A model generated the notes under the pieces. The model had not been told where the DNA came from, did no database searches, and saw nothing but the letters and a program-made list of their open reading frames with translations. From assembly GCA_035995205.1 (NCBI GenBank), contig DASYKS010000019.1, positions 1 to 64,000 on the forward strand: a stretch of DNA of 64,000 nt, in the 5' to 3' direction. Shown here one piece after another: positions 25,946 through 34,592 of this stretch (position 1 is its first letter; each line of letters opens with the position of its first letter). The DNA comes from DASYKS01 sp035995205. GTDB taxonomy: Bacteria; Acidobacteriota; Thermoanaerobaculia; Multivoradales; UBA5704. The translations under genes were made by a program, and so were the position numbers.

Positions 25946-27887
25946 CGCTCTTGGCCGCCGCGGCGAACAGGGTGCGCGCCAGCTCGCACTCTTCGCGGGT
26001 CGAAAGTTGCTTTTGGCGCAGATCGAACGCGCGGTGAATCGTGACCTTCTTTGTCGCGTCGTCGATCTGGATCGACAGAGCGAACGCTCCCGCAGCGCTC
26101 TCGCTCTTCGTGGTGTGGGGCGCGGATTCGACGTGCCACCCCTCGGGCCAGATGACTTCGAAATCGACCTGCTCGGAATAGGGAAAGTCGAACAGGATCG
26201 GCGAACGACGCTGCGCGGAAGAGGCCGAGAACGGCTCCGTCTGCGGTCCGAGCGGCCGGCTCGCGGCGAGCGACACCTCGTCGCCCAAGGCTTCTTCCTC
26301 CTTTTGCGTCATCGTCCAGGTCACGTCAAGGGTGCGTTCTTCGACCGACTCACGGACGACCAGGTCGGTGAAGGTGTACCCCTCGAAACGCTCGACGAGC
26401 CAATCGTGCCAGGCCTCGGTCGTCTTCTCCGGCGTTTCGCGCCAGCGCAGTTTGTCCGTGGCCGAAAGCCCGGTGAGCCGGAGCTTGCCGGTTCCGGCAA
26501 GACGCCCGCCTTCATCGACCTGAAGCGTCACAGTCGCCTTTTCGACGTTCTGGTCGGCGGGGCTCTGGGCGAGCACCACCCCTTCGGGCTTCTTCGGGTC
26601 GGGCAGGAGGGCGGCGGTCCCCTCGTAATCGGCGTCGAGCCGGCCGAAGCCGAGCCGCCGATCGGTCGGGTCGAGATAGATCCGGCCGTCTTGGCCGCCG
26701 AGCTCGACCGCGATCAGCACGCGATCGAACCAGGCGGGGTTGGCCACCTGGGCGTCGATCAGGCCGCTGCTGCGCGGGGTCGCCCAGACCGGTTTGGCGT
26801 CGAGCTTCGCCGCGTCGAGCATCGCTTCGAGCAGCAACGCCTTCTCTGCCGGGGTGCCGTGCCCCGCGCGGAGGACCGCGTCGGCCGAGGGCTCCGAGCC
26901 GGTGAGGAAAACGCCGGTTCCATCGTCGTCGAACGCGATTTCGTCGCGAACGAAGGCGTAGATCGCCGAGGCCTGATCGCGCCGGTTGGCGCCCGCCTTC
27001 TGGGCCAGCGCCTGCGCCCTCTTGCCCGAATCGCCGCCCCGGCGCCGCGCTTTTTCCCAAGACTCTCCCAACAGGGCGGAGGTCGCGGCCCAACTCTCCA
27101 TCAGCCGCTGGTGGACGGTCCCCTCGTCGAACACGGTCGGAACCAGCATGATCTGGGTCGCGAGGTCCGCGAACGGCAGGCCGTACGGCTCGTCCAGGAT
27201 CGGCGGCAGATTCTCGGCCCAGGCGCGCAGGGTGCGCCGGTCTCGTTCGCGTCCCTTCTCGCTCTTCACGCCGATCTGGAACGGGTCGCGCATCCAGGTC
27301 TGGACCCCGAGCGAGTTGGGGATCAGATAGCGGATCTCGGCCGAGCGGACCGGGATATCGGAGGAAAAGTAGAACGGTTCCAGGTAGAAGATGTTGTCGA
27401 AGCGCAGCTCGTACTCGGCGTCGAGAATCGCGCCCACCTCGACGTTGGGAAAGGCGATCGAGGTGACGTAGTACTTCCGGCTCTTCGACAACTTGCGCTC
27501 GAACCTGGCGTCTTTCGCCAGCTCGACCACCCGGCCGTCGGGGAGCACCGTGCGAGCCGAGAGGCTGTAGAGCCGGACGAACGACGAGTGGAAGAGCTGG
27601 ATCTCGCCCCGATCTTTCCCCTGCTCGGTGAGGATCTTCACCCGTTCGCGGAGGGTCAGACGGGAGGAGATGTCGCTGCTCGCCCAGTCCATCATGCGAA
27701 ACTCGGCTTTGCGAAACAGCACGACGGCGCGGGCGTTGGGCGCCCCGGCCACCTCTTTGAGCGCCTGTTCTTCCGGCGAGATCGGCGGAAACTCAGCCCG
27801 GGCGGCGGCCGGCAGCGCGATGGCCGCAACGAGCGTAACCAGCGCGAGGAGGCTGAGACGGGGTAGCGACGGGGCGATTCGAGACAT
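25914..27887 (-). CDS. DUF3857 / degenerate transglutaminase-like protein
   Basis: A 657-residue paralog of the next gene in the operon. The ATG at 27887 follows GGAGG by 4 nt and begins a signal peptide (SLLALVTLVAAIALPAAARA); an upstream in-frame start at 27950 was rejected. The DUF3857 region includes ISSRLTLRERVKILTEQGKD. In the transglutaminase-like domain the catalytic cysteine position reads GTPAEKALLLEAML (Cys lost) and the histidine position reads AWFDRVLIAVE (His replaced), while YLDPTDRR keeps an acidic residue. It is therefore probably catalytically dead and may serve as partner or scaffold for the active copy. Confidence 0.85.
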   Translation of the reverse strand: MSRIAPSLPRLSLLALVTLVAAIALPAAARAEFPPISPEEQALKEVAGAPNARAVVLFRKAEFRMMDWASSDISSRLTLRERVKILTEQGKDRGEIQLFHSSFVRLYSLSARTVLPDGRVVELAKDARFERKLSKSRKYYVTSIAFPNVEVGAILDAEYELRFDNIFYLEPFYFSSDIPVRSAEIRYLIPNSLGVQTWMRDPFQIGVKSEKGRERDRRTLRAWAENLPPILDEPYGLPFADLATQIMLVPTVFDEGTVHQRLMESWAATSALLGESWEKARRRGGDSGKRAQALAQKAGANRRDQASAIYAFVRDEIAFDDDGTGVFLTGSEPSADAVLRAGHGTPAEKALLLEAMLDAAKLDAKPVWATPRSSGLIDAQVANPAWFDRVLIAVELGGQDGRIYLDPTDRRLGFGRLDADYEGTAALLPDPKKPEGVVLAQSPADQNVEKATVTLQVDEGGRLAGTGKLRLTGLSATDKLRWRETPEKTTEAWHDWLVERFEGYTFTDLVVRESVEERTLDVTWTMTQKEEEALGDEVSLAASRPLGPQTEPFSASSAQRRSPILFDFPYSEQVDFEVIWPEGWHVESAPHTTKSESAAGAFALSIQIDDATKKVTIHRAFDLRQKQLSTREECELARTLFAAAAKSDAQALVLVRR

Positions 27888-28221
27888 CGGTCCTCCGAGG
27901 TCGGGTCGAGAAGGTAGAGCGCGATCCGGCATGCTAACAGCGAGCCGCAAGCTCCTAGGACACCGCCGAACCGCTTTCGTGGGGAATCGTCACGAAGTCG
28001 TCATCCAAACCGGCAGGGCTCGCGTAGAGGGTTTGAAGCGAGCGGACCGAAGGGTTCGGGAACCGCCCGGGAAACGTAGCTCGAAACCAGGAGGTCTTGG
28101 GGTGTCGCAAGCGCTGCCGGTCGGTCAATGGTTCGGTTGGGGGCCGGCAGCCGGCAACGGCGGAACGCTTCGCCCTGGCATATATTCCGCGGAGACATCT
28201 TCCGCCCGAGAGACCTTCCGA
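27888..28221. other. 334-nt divergent intergenic region
   Basis: This stretch separates the DUF3857 operon (minus) from the sigma factor gene (plus) and must hold promoters for both. GGCCGGCAGCCGGC near 28142-28155 is a short inverted repeat. No convincing sigma-factor consensus, terminator or small RNA was recognised, and no gene is seen on either strand. Confidence 0.4.
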
Positions 28222-28764
28222 TTGAGCCCCCGTACCACTGACGCCGAAGATTCGGCCCTGCTCGCCGCGATCGCGCGAGGCGAGATCAACGCCTTCCAGG
28301 CCTTCTACGATCGTTACGCCGCGCGCGTCACGTCCTACGTGCGGCAGTTGAGCCGCGACCGGGAATCGATCGAGGATCTGGTCCAGGAGGTCTTCGTCTC
28401 GGTCTGGCGCAAGGCGGCGAGCTACAGCCCGGACCGCGGAGACGCGGCGGGCTGGCTGTATACGATGACCCGCAACAAGCTGGTCGACCAATGGCGCCGG
28501 GTGCGCGAGAAAGCGGTCGAGCTCGACGCCCTGCAATCTTGGGAGATGCCGGCGGTCGCGGCGCTCGAGGAGGATCTCTTCCTTTCCGTCCGCCAGGCGC
28601 TGTTCCAGGTCGCCCCGGATCAGCGCGAGGCGATCGAGATGGCCTATTTCGGCGGCCTCACCTACGAGGAGACGGCGGTTCGTCTCGATCTTCCCGTGGG
28701 TACTTTGAAATCCAGAATTCGCGCCGGGTTGCGCTCTTTGCGCTCGGTGCTCGAAGCGGGGTAA
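28222..28764 (+). CDS. ECF RNA polymerase sigma factor
   Basis: A 180-residue sigma-70 family factor with only regions 2 and 4. Region 2 is FQAFYDRYAARVTSYVRQLS then IEDLVQEVFVSVWRKAASY and the -10-binding DAAGWLYTMTRNKLVDQWRR. Region 4 is VAPDQREAIEMAYFGGLTYE followed by TAVRLDLPVGTLKSRIRAGL. The start is given as the TTG at 28222, the nearest in-frame start before the coding character begins. An anti-sigma factor of ChrR type follows after 5 nt, so this is most like the SigE/RpoE-ChrR class that responds to singlet oxygen or other oxidative stress. Confidence 0.9.
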   Translation: MSPRTTDAEDSALLAAIARGEINAFQAFYDRYAARVTSYVRQLSRDRESIEDLVQEVFVSVWRKAASYSPDRGDAAGWLYTMTRNKLVDQWRRVREKAVELDALQSWEMPAVAALEEDLFLSVRQALFQVAPDQREAIEMAYFGGLTYEETAVRLDLPVGTLKSRIRAGLRSLRSVLEAG

Positions 28765-28769
28765 ATGCC

Positions 28770-29435
28770 GTGCATCCTTCCGAAGAAATCCTCCTCACGT
28801 TCGTTTCGGGCGAAGCCGACCTCGCCCGGCGGGCATTGATCGAAGGGCACCTCGGCGGCTGCCCCGAATGCCGCGCGTCCGTCCGTTCGCTCTCCGCGCC
28901 GGGCTCGCGCCTGCTCGCCGGACTGCCGGGTGCCGACCTCGACGCTCCCGGCTTGGCGGGCTCCCCGGGACTGTGGGACCGCCTGCGCGCCCGCGTGGCG
29001 GAGATCGGCCCGCCGCCGACGTTCGAAGCGTCCCCCCTGGCCAAATATCCGGTGCCGGCCGGAGCGTTGCGCGAGCTTGGCGACCGGAGCGGGATCGAGC
29101 CGCACTGGCGCTTCGCGGGAACGATCGGCGCCGCGTTCGCCATACTCTCCCGCGACGTCCGGACCGGCGCCCTGCTCATGCTCGGCCGAATGAAGCCCGC
29201 GAAGTTCTTTCCCGAGCACCGCCATCTCGGGTTGGAGGAGATCTTGATCCTTCGCGGCGGCTTCGAGGACCAATACGGCGACTTCACGGCCGGCATGTAC
29301 ACCACCTACGAGGCGGGAACCGTCCATCGGCCATGGATCGACGAGCAGGAGCCTTGCTGGACGCTCAGCCGGCTGGAAAAGCCGGTCGAGTTTCTCGGCT
29401 GGCGCGGCGTAGCGCAGAAGCTGATGGGGAAGTAG
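28770..29435 (+). CDS. ChrR-like anti-sigma factor with cupin domain
   Basis: A 221-residue protein. The N-terminal zinc-binding anti-sigma motif is IEGHLGGCPECRASV (His-x3-Cys-x2-Cys). The C-terminal cupin carries EHRHLGLEEILILRGGFEDQ and YEAGTVHRPW, the metal-site residues found in ChrR. It would hold the sigma factor encoded 5 nt upstream and release it on an oxidative signal sensed by the cupin. The start is the GTG at 28770 (VHPSEEILL); the ATG at 28765 is in another frame. Confidence 0.85.
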   Translation: MHPSEEILLTFVSGEADLARRALIEGHLGGCPECRASVRSLSAPGSRLLAGLPGADLDAPGLAGSPGLWDRLRARVAEIGPPPTFEASPLAKYPVPAGALRELGDRSGIEPHWRFAGTIGAAFAILSRDVRTGALLMLGRMKPAKFFPEHRHLGLEEILILRGGFEDQYGDFTAGMYTTYEAGTVHRPWIDEQEPCWTLSRLEKPVEFLGWRGVAQKLMGK

Positions 29436-29513
29436 GGCTTCCGGCCGAAACGTTTACAAGATCCGGACAGCCGTCTAGGCTCTGCGCGTACGTACCCCCG
29501 GAGGGGGAGATCC

Positions 29514-30344
29514 GTGACCGACGACGAGCCGATCGAGCCGCCCGAACGGAAACGCTCGAACGCCAAGGCGCCCGAGATCTCGCCGGCCCTGCTCGGCTGG
29601 TTTCGCCGCTATGCCGAGCGCCATCTGGCGCGTCACTTTCACGCCATCCGCCTCGCCCGCTCCGGTTACGATCCGGCCCAGTTGCCCGCGGGCCGGCCGC
29701 TGGTGGTCTATCTCAACCATCCCGCCTGGTGGGATCCTCTCCTCGGCTTGGCGCTCGCGTTCGACCGCTTCGGCCGGCGGCACCACTATGCGCCGATCGA
29801 CGCGACCGCCCTGGCCCGTTATCGCCTGCTCGGCCGGCTCGGCTTTTTCCCCGTGGAGCTCGGCACCCGTCGGGGGGCGGCCGGATTTCTCGCCACGGCG
29901 CGGGCGATCCTGAAAGATCCGACCGCCGCGATCTGGATGACTCCGGGCGGCCGCTTCGCCGACCCGCGCGAGCGTCCGGTCGAGCTGCAGTCGGGGCTCG
30001 GCCATCTGGCGGCGAAGGTGCCGACCGCGATCTTTCTGCCACTCGCGGTCGAATATCCGTTCTGGGAAGAGCGGACCCCCGAGGCGCTCGCGCGCTTCGG
30101 CAAGCCGCTCGACGCCTCCGAAGCCCGGCTCGGCCCGGGCGAGTGGACGGTGCTGCTCGCCCAGCGCCTGGAGGCAACGCAGGACGCCTTGGCCGCCGAC
30201 GCGATTTCGCGCGACCCCGCGCGGTTCGAGATCGTGGCCCACGGCAAGGCCAAGGCGGGCAGCGCCTACGACGCCTGGCGGCGGCTCACCGCGCGCCTGC
30301 GGGGCGAGAAGCTCGATCGTCGACCCGGCCGGAAGGGGGAGTGA
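29514..30344 (+). CDS. Lysophospholipid acyltransferase-like protein (PlsC fold)
   Basis: A 276-residue acyltransferase. Block I is NHPAWWDPLLGLAL (His-x4-Asp), block II-III lies around ELGTRRGAAGFLATARAIL and WMTPGGRFADPRERPVELQS, and FLPLAVEYPFWEER gives the later block. No membrane helix is evident. It could acylate lysophospholipid or a glycolipid precursor; members of this subgroup often accompany glycosyltransferases. The start is GTG at 29514 with GGAGGGGGAG just before it. Confidence 0.8.
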   Translation: MTDDEPIEPPERKRSNAKAPEISPALLGWFRRYAERHLARHFHAIRLARSGYDPAQLPAGRPLVVYLNHPAWWDPLLGLALAFDRFGRRHHYAPIDATALARYRLLGRLGFFPVELGTRRGAAGFLATARAILKDPTAAIWMTPGGRFADPRERPVELQSGLGHLAAKVPTAIFLPLAVEYPFWEERTPEALARFGKPLDASEARLGPGEWTVLLAQRLEATQDALAADAISRDPARFEIVAHGKAKAGSAYDAWRRLTARLRGEKLDRRPGRKGE

Positions 30345-30365
30345 AACCGCGGTTCCTCTGACTCC

Positions 30366-31184
30366 CTACAACCAGCGAATCGCCCCGCCCTGAATCGCCC
30401 GCGTCTTTGGGTCTTGCACTAAGACGGCGACCCCGAGCTTGCGGCCGGTTGAGGCTTCTCCTAGGGGAAAGTCGACCGCGCCGGTTCGACCTCCGGGTGC
30501 TGCTCCGAGCGCGAAGGCCTTTTGCAGACGTCGGACCACTGCGTCGTTTTTCAGCGTCCGGCCGCCGTTTTCGCCTTTGCCGACTTTGGTAACCAGGCCG
30601 TTTTCGATCAGCGCCACGAGCACGTCCGCGTCGCGCGGCAGCGCTTCGGCGTGGGTCGCCGTGACTTTCGCCCGCAAGCCCCCCGGCAGCGTCTCGACGG
30701 TGAGAGCCAGATCGACCGCCGGTTTTTCCGCGAGCGCCTTGGCGATCGCCGCCCGGACCTTCCGCTCTTCCGAGCCGGTCATCTCGGCGGTGCCGTTGAT
30801 CACGACTTGCGGCGTGTAGATCCGGTTCGTGTTGTACGCCTGCGCGTATTGCTTCTGGCGGGCGGACCAGTCGGCCGACGAGAAAGGGTCGGTCCAGCCG
30901 ATGTAGTCCCAATAGTCGACGTGATAGGCGAGCGGCACCACCCGTCCGGCGGTTTTCGGATCGGCCGCGATGGCAGAGAGCAGCCGATCGGCGGGAGGGC
31001 AGCTCGAACAGCCCTGCGAGGTGAACAGCTCGACCACCACGATGCTGCCCTCGGCGGGCGGAGCGGCGGCGGGCGGCGGAGCCGGGGTCGTCGAGCGGAG
31101 CATCAGAAAAGCGGCGAGAGCCAAAGCACCGAGCGCGAGCGCCGGGATCAGGCGCGCATTGGAAGTTTGGGAGTTTTCAAGCAT
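30366..31184 (-). CDS. DUF1223 thioredoxin-fold protein
   Basis: A 272-residue protein with an N-terminal membrane anchor or signal (LIPALALGALALAAFLML) and a Pro/Ala linker. The DUF1223 domain begins VVVELFTSQGCSSCPPADRL, where CSSC is the thioredoxin-like redox pair, and continues with LAYHVDYWDYIGWTDPF and YTPQVVINGTAEMTGS, all hallmarks of the family. It is likely a periplasmic or membrane-tethered disulfide protein of unknown partner. AGGAGG lies 6 nt before the ATG. Confidence 0.85.
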   Translation of the reverse strand: MLENSQTSNARLIPALALGALALAAFLMLRSTTPAPPPAAAPPAEGSIVVVELFTSQGCSSCPPADRLLSAIAADPKTAGRVVPLAYHVDYWDYIGWTDPFSSADWSARQKQYAQAYNTNRIYTPQVVINGTAEMTGSEERKVRAAIAKALAEKPAVDLALTVETLPGGLRAKVTATHAEALPRDADVLVALIENGLVTKVGKGENGGRTLKNDAVVRRLQKAFALGAAPGGRTGAVDFPLGEASTGRKLGVAVLVQDPKTRAIQGGAIRWL

Positions 31185-31229
31185 CGTGGACCTCCTGCCG
31201 TTGATCCGAGCGCCCCGGAGAGCTTGGAT

Positions 31230-31771
31230 TCATGCCGATCGCTCCAACCGGTAGCGCCATGATTCGAGACGGCCGGGCTCGCGCCGGAGTCGGAAACGAT
31301 GGCCGAGCGCCGCCGATTCGATCCAGCCTTCGGCATCGACCAGCACCGCGCGAAGCTCGCCATCGACGAGAGCCAAGATCGAAAACGCCGGATCCGCGCC
31401 GCGCGCGTCGATCCGCCAGAGCTCGGCGACCTTCGCCTGGGCATAAAGCGGCGGCGGCCGTTCGAGATCCTTCCGTTCGGAGCCGTCGGAAACGATCTCG
31501 ATCACCACGTCCGGCCCGCCTTCGATCTCGGTGAAGCGCCCTTTGGCGCGGCTCGCCGCCGGGACCAGCCGGCAACGTCCCGCCTCCAGCGAACGCCAGA
31601 GCACGACCACGACATCCGGCTCGGCCGAAGGCCCAACTCCGGCGCGGTGACTCGTAAGCGACCGACGAATACGATCCCGAGATCCGCCTCGGCGATCAGA
31701 AAATGGAGCGAAGCCGCAACCGCCGCGGTGGGGCGGAAGCATGTCGAACCTCCTGTGGTGAACCCTAGCAC
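31230..31771 (-). pseudogene. Uma2-family nuclease, frameshifted and 5'-truncated
   Basis: The C-terminal two thirds are recognisable as Uma2 (PD-(D/E)XK fold): AEPDVVVVLWRSLEAGRCRL, EIEGGPDVVIEIVSDGSERK and LYAQAKVAELWRIDARG, ending at 31230. The preceding part, LHFLIAEADLGIVFVGRLRV, lies in a different frame (31600-31771), so there is a frameshift near 31620-31640. The usual N-terminus is absent upstream. The active-site region of the C-terminal part is intact but could be expressed only from an unrelated start. Confidence 0.65.
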
Positions 31772-31777
31772 GCACCC

Positions 31778-32812
31778 CTAACGCGCGCAGTTCCGCCCGC
31801 CGGGACGGATTTCGGAGCGGAAGAGGATCGTCCCTTCGGTGTCGAGGAAATCGATCGCGATCCGTTCGGCGTTCGCGTCGAGCACGGCGAAGCCGGGCTT
31901 CAATCCCGCCGCCCAGGCGACGCAGGGCGATTGGACGTTCACCGCCCGCTGCTCGTGCCCCCCGGCACCGGAGATGACGAACGTGACGCCCCCTTCCGGG
32001 CGTTGCACCTCCATGTGGTGATCGTGGCCGGCGAGGTAGAGGGCGACGTGGTGTTTCTCGAACAGCGGCAACAGCTTCGCTTGCTCCGGCGATCCGCCGT
32101 GTCCGACGCCCGAGGAGTAGATCGGATGATGGCCGTACGCCACTTTCCACCGCGCCGTGCTCTTTGCCAGCTCCCGGTCGAGCCAGGAGAGCTGCTCGGT
32201 GACGTCCTCTTTTCGCTCGATCGGGTCGGTGTCGAGCGCGAAGAACTGCACCGGCCCGGCCATGAACGTGTAGTAGGGGCGCGGCAGGCACCAAGAGGAG
32301 CTCTTGCCCGAGCGCGCCATCTCCGCCGCGGGGCTCCTCGGGTCTTCGCGGTCGTGGTTGCCCAGCGAGGCGTAGAGGCGCACGCCGAGCGGGCCGTAGG
32401 GCTGCTCCCATTCGCTTTCCCAGCGCGGCGAGGCAGGATCGGCCAGCCCTTCCGGATAGAAGTTGTCGCCGAGCGTGACGCCGAAATCGAACGGCTTGCT
32501 CTCGTCGTACTTCGCCATCGCACGGGCGACTTGCCTCTGGATCTCGCCGCCATCGCCGAAATCGCCAAAGGCGACGAACCGAACGGCCGCATCGGCCGGA
32601 CGGATCTCCGGAGCCGCCGCACCGGAGAGAAGCCCGGGGCAGACGTCGACCGGTGCCGCGATCAGAGGAGACCCCACCACCTCCGGGCTTTTCCCTGCGG
32701 GACGAGAAGCCTTGGGCGCGCTGTCCGGCGGCCCCGATTTGCAAGCGCAGGAGAGCGCCAAGACCGAGACGAAAAGAAGCGTGCGAGGGACCGTCCCCGT
32801 CGTAGTTTTCAT
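31778..32812 (-). CDS. Metallophosphoesterase, probable lipoprotein
   Basis: A 344-residue calcineurin-like phosphoesterase. A lipobox (VLALSCAC) suggests lipid anchoring after the signal peptide. Metal motifs follow in order: FVAFGDFGDGGE, VTLGDNFYPEG, SLGNHD, VAYGHHPIYSSG and LAGHDHHMEVQ, the layout of purple acid phosphatase-like enzymes. It is probably periplasmic and may hydrolyse phosphomonoesters. A TAAGCT hexamer lies 6 nt before the ATG and there is no Shine-Dalgarno. Confidence 0.85.
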   Translation of the reverse strand: MKTTTGTVPRTLLFVSVLALSCACKSGPPDSAPKASRPAGKSPEVVGSPLIAAPVDVCPGLLSGAAAPEIRPADAAVRFVAFGDFGDGGEIQRQVARAMAKYDESKPFDFGVTLGDNFYPEGLADPASPRWESEWEQPYGPLGVRLYASLGNHDREDPRSPAAEMARSGKSSSWCLPRPYYTFMAGPVQFFALDTDPIERKEDVTEQLSWLDRELAKSTARWKVAYGHHPIYSSGVGHGGSPEQAKLLPLFEKHHVALYLAGHDHHMEVQRPEGGVTFVISGAGGHEQRAVNVQSPCVAWAAGLKPGFAVLDANAERIAIDFLDTEGTILFRSEIRPGGRNCAR

Positions 32813-32818
32813 TGGGCG

Positions 32819-32824
32819 AGCTTA
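32819..32824 (-). promoter_or_regulatory. Putative -10 element close to the start codon
   Basis: TAAGCT on the minus strand ends 6 nt before the ATG at 32812 of the metallophosphoesterase, with no Shine-Dalgarno between them. Confidence 0.35.
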
Positions 32825-32867
32825 TCCGATCGATTCGGCGCCAGTCGCTGCGGCGCAAACGAAACCA

Positions 32868-34466
32868 CTACCAACTGCCGACCAGAAAGCGCGCGAGCGG
32901 CTCCCAGCGCTCGGGCCGGGGACGAAGGCCCGGCGGCACCACGCGCGGGTGCTCCGGCCGTCTCCTTGGGGGGGAACCTGCACTCGCGGGGAAGGCCCTG
33001 TTTCGCTCGGCGGGCGAAAGCAGCCAGATCTTCACTTTCGTCGGCTCGTCTTGCGCGATCAATTGGCCGGAGCGGATCGCGCGGATCACCTCGGCGCCCC
33101 GCCCGTGCCCGCGCCGGACCAGGATCGCGGAGCGATTCGCCGGCCAATTCTCACCCAGGCGGCGGAACGAGCCGTCGAGCGAGATCAGCGGGAGCACCGG
33201 CCGCGGCCGTCTCGGCGATTCCTCGATCGCCCGGCCGAGATAGTGGCCGAGGCTGATCTCGGTCGAAGCGTTGAGCGCAAACACCGGCTCACCCCGGCGC
33301 GCGGAAGCTACGATCACCCGCGCGGCCCACAGCCAGTCGGAGCGGTGCGCGTAGTCCCAAACGATGCCGGTTGCCGAGGCAAGCACGAATGCCCCCAAGG
33401 CCACGATCTGTACCTCCAGCCGGAGCGCCGGCCGGAGCGAAAGTGCGCGTATCCGCCGGCAGATGTCGGCCAACCCGAGCCCGAGCAGCACGGCGAGGAA
33501 CAGCCAGCCGATCAGCATGTAGCGCGCTTCGCTCCAATGCCCGGAGCGTTGGAGCAGGATCTCGACCCCGACGGTTCCGGAGACCGCGCCCACCAAAACG
33601 GTCCGCCCCTCCGCGCTCCGCGCGGCGCGCCAGACGCCAAATCCCACGAGGACGAGCGCGAGCAGTCCCGTCCAACCCAGGACGTGAGAGTCGGTGCCGA
33701 AGGTCAGCTCGTGCCATCGCTCGATCAGGGTGCCCGCTCGCCAACGGGTCGGCGGCCGCTGCATCTTCTGGTGACGCGCGTTGAGTATCACGGAGAGCCA
33801 AGGCGCATAGGCGAGGAACCAGCCGAGCGCGAAGAGGGGCGCCACGACGAGCAGGCGGCGGGCGCTTCGGCGCGCTTCTCCCTCTGGATCGAACGCCCGC
33901 TCGATCGCGAGCCAGGCGAGCGGGGCGAGGATCGCGACCGAGAGGTAATGGGTGTAGAGCGTCGCGAGCACGGCAAAGAAAAGCCCAGCGATGCGCACCG
34001 GGTCTACCGAATCGAGCAGACGGTCCGCCGCCGACAACGAGAGCGCCGCGCAGAAGAGGGCGAGCGAATAAGGACGCAGCTCTTGGGAGTAGTGGACGTG
34101 AAACGGCGCGAGGGCCATCGCGACCCCGACGAACAGGCCTTCGGTCCGGCCGAACCGGCGGGCGGCCCAGCGGGCGAGGATCAGGATCGTGCCGATGCCG
34201 AACGCGATCGGGATCAGCCGCCGCGCCGTCTCGCCGAGACCGGCGTGCAGCCCGAGCCAGGCGATCACCCCTTCGAGCGGCGGATGGACCGCGTCGGCCC
34301 GCAACAAGGCGAGCATCCCGCCGAAGGAATCGCTCGCTTGATTCGTCTCGATGATCTCGTCGAGCCAGAGCGAAAAGCTGCCGAGATTCGCAATCCGGGG
34401 CACCAACGCCAGCAGAGCGAGACACACCAATGGCCCTGCCGAAAGAACTCGATTGCGAACGCGCAT
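32868..34466 (-). CDS. Polytopic glycosyltransferase of the GT39/ArnT-like class
   Basis: A 532-residue membrane protein with about eleven hydrophobic segments. The first periplasmic loop carries SLWLDEIIETNQ, with the acidic pair expected for GT-C enzymes. The later loop HVHYSQELRPYSLALF is typical of the dolichyl-phosphate-mannose-protein mannosyltransferase-like (PMT_2) family, which uses lipid-linked sugars. The acceptor is unknown. The C-terminal 80 residues are soluble and basic. Confidence 0.8.
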   Translation of the reverse strand: MRVRNRVLSAGPLVCLALLALVPRIANLGSFSLWLDEIIETNQASDSFGGMLALLRADAVHPPLEGVIAWLGLHAGLGETARRLIPIAFGIGTILILARWAARRFGRTEGLFVGVAMALAPFHVHYSQELRPYSLALFCAALSLSAADRLLDSVDPVRIAGLFFAVLATLYTHYLSVAILAPLAWLAIERAFDPEGEARRSARRLLVVAPLFALGWFLAYAPWLSVILNARHQKMQRPPTRWRAGTLIERWHELTFGTDSHVLGWTGLLALVLVGFGVWRAARSAEGRTVLVGAVSGTVGVEILLQRSGHWSEARYMLIGWLFLAVLLGLGLADICRRIRALSLRPALRLEVQIVALGAFVLASATGIVWDYAHRSDWLWAARVIVASARRGEPVFALNASTEISLGHYLGRAIEESPRRPRPVLPLISLDGSFRRLGENWPANRSAILVRRGHGRGAEVIRAIRSGQLIAQDEPTKVKIWLLSPAERNRAFPASAGSPPRRRPEHPRVVPPGLRPRPERWEPLARFLVGSW

Positions 34467-34592
34467 ACCCTGTTATCGGTTAGGGACCCTGTCCGTGTTT
34501 AGCCCCGGGGGACCAATCCCGCCCGGCAAGGGGCCAACGTCCGGCCAGCTGCCAGGAAGCAACGGCGCCTCTCGTGCCACAATCGGTTCGCC

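Noticed and set aside
31502..31771. Independent 89-residue gene
   Set aside because: It is the N-terminal half of the frameshifted Uma2 pseudogene.
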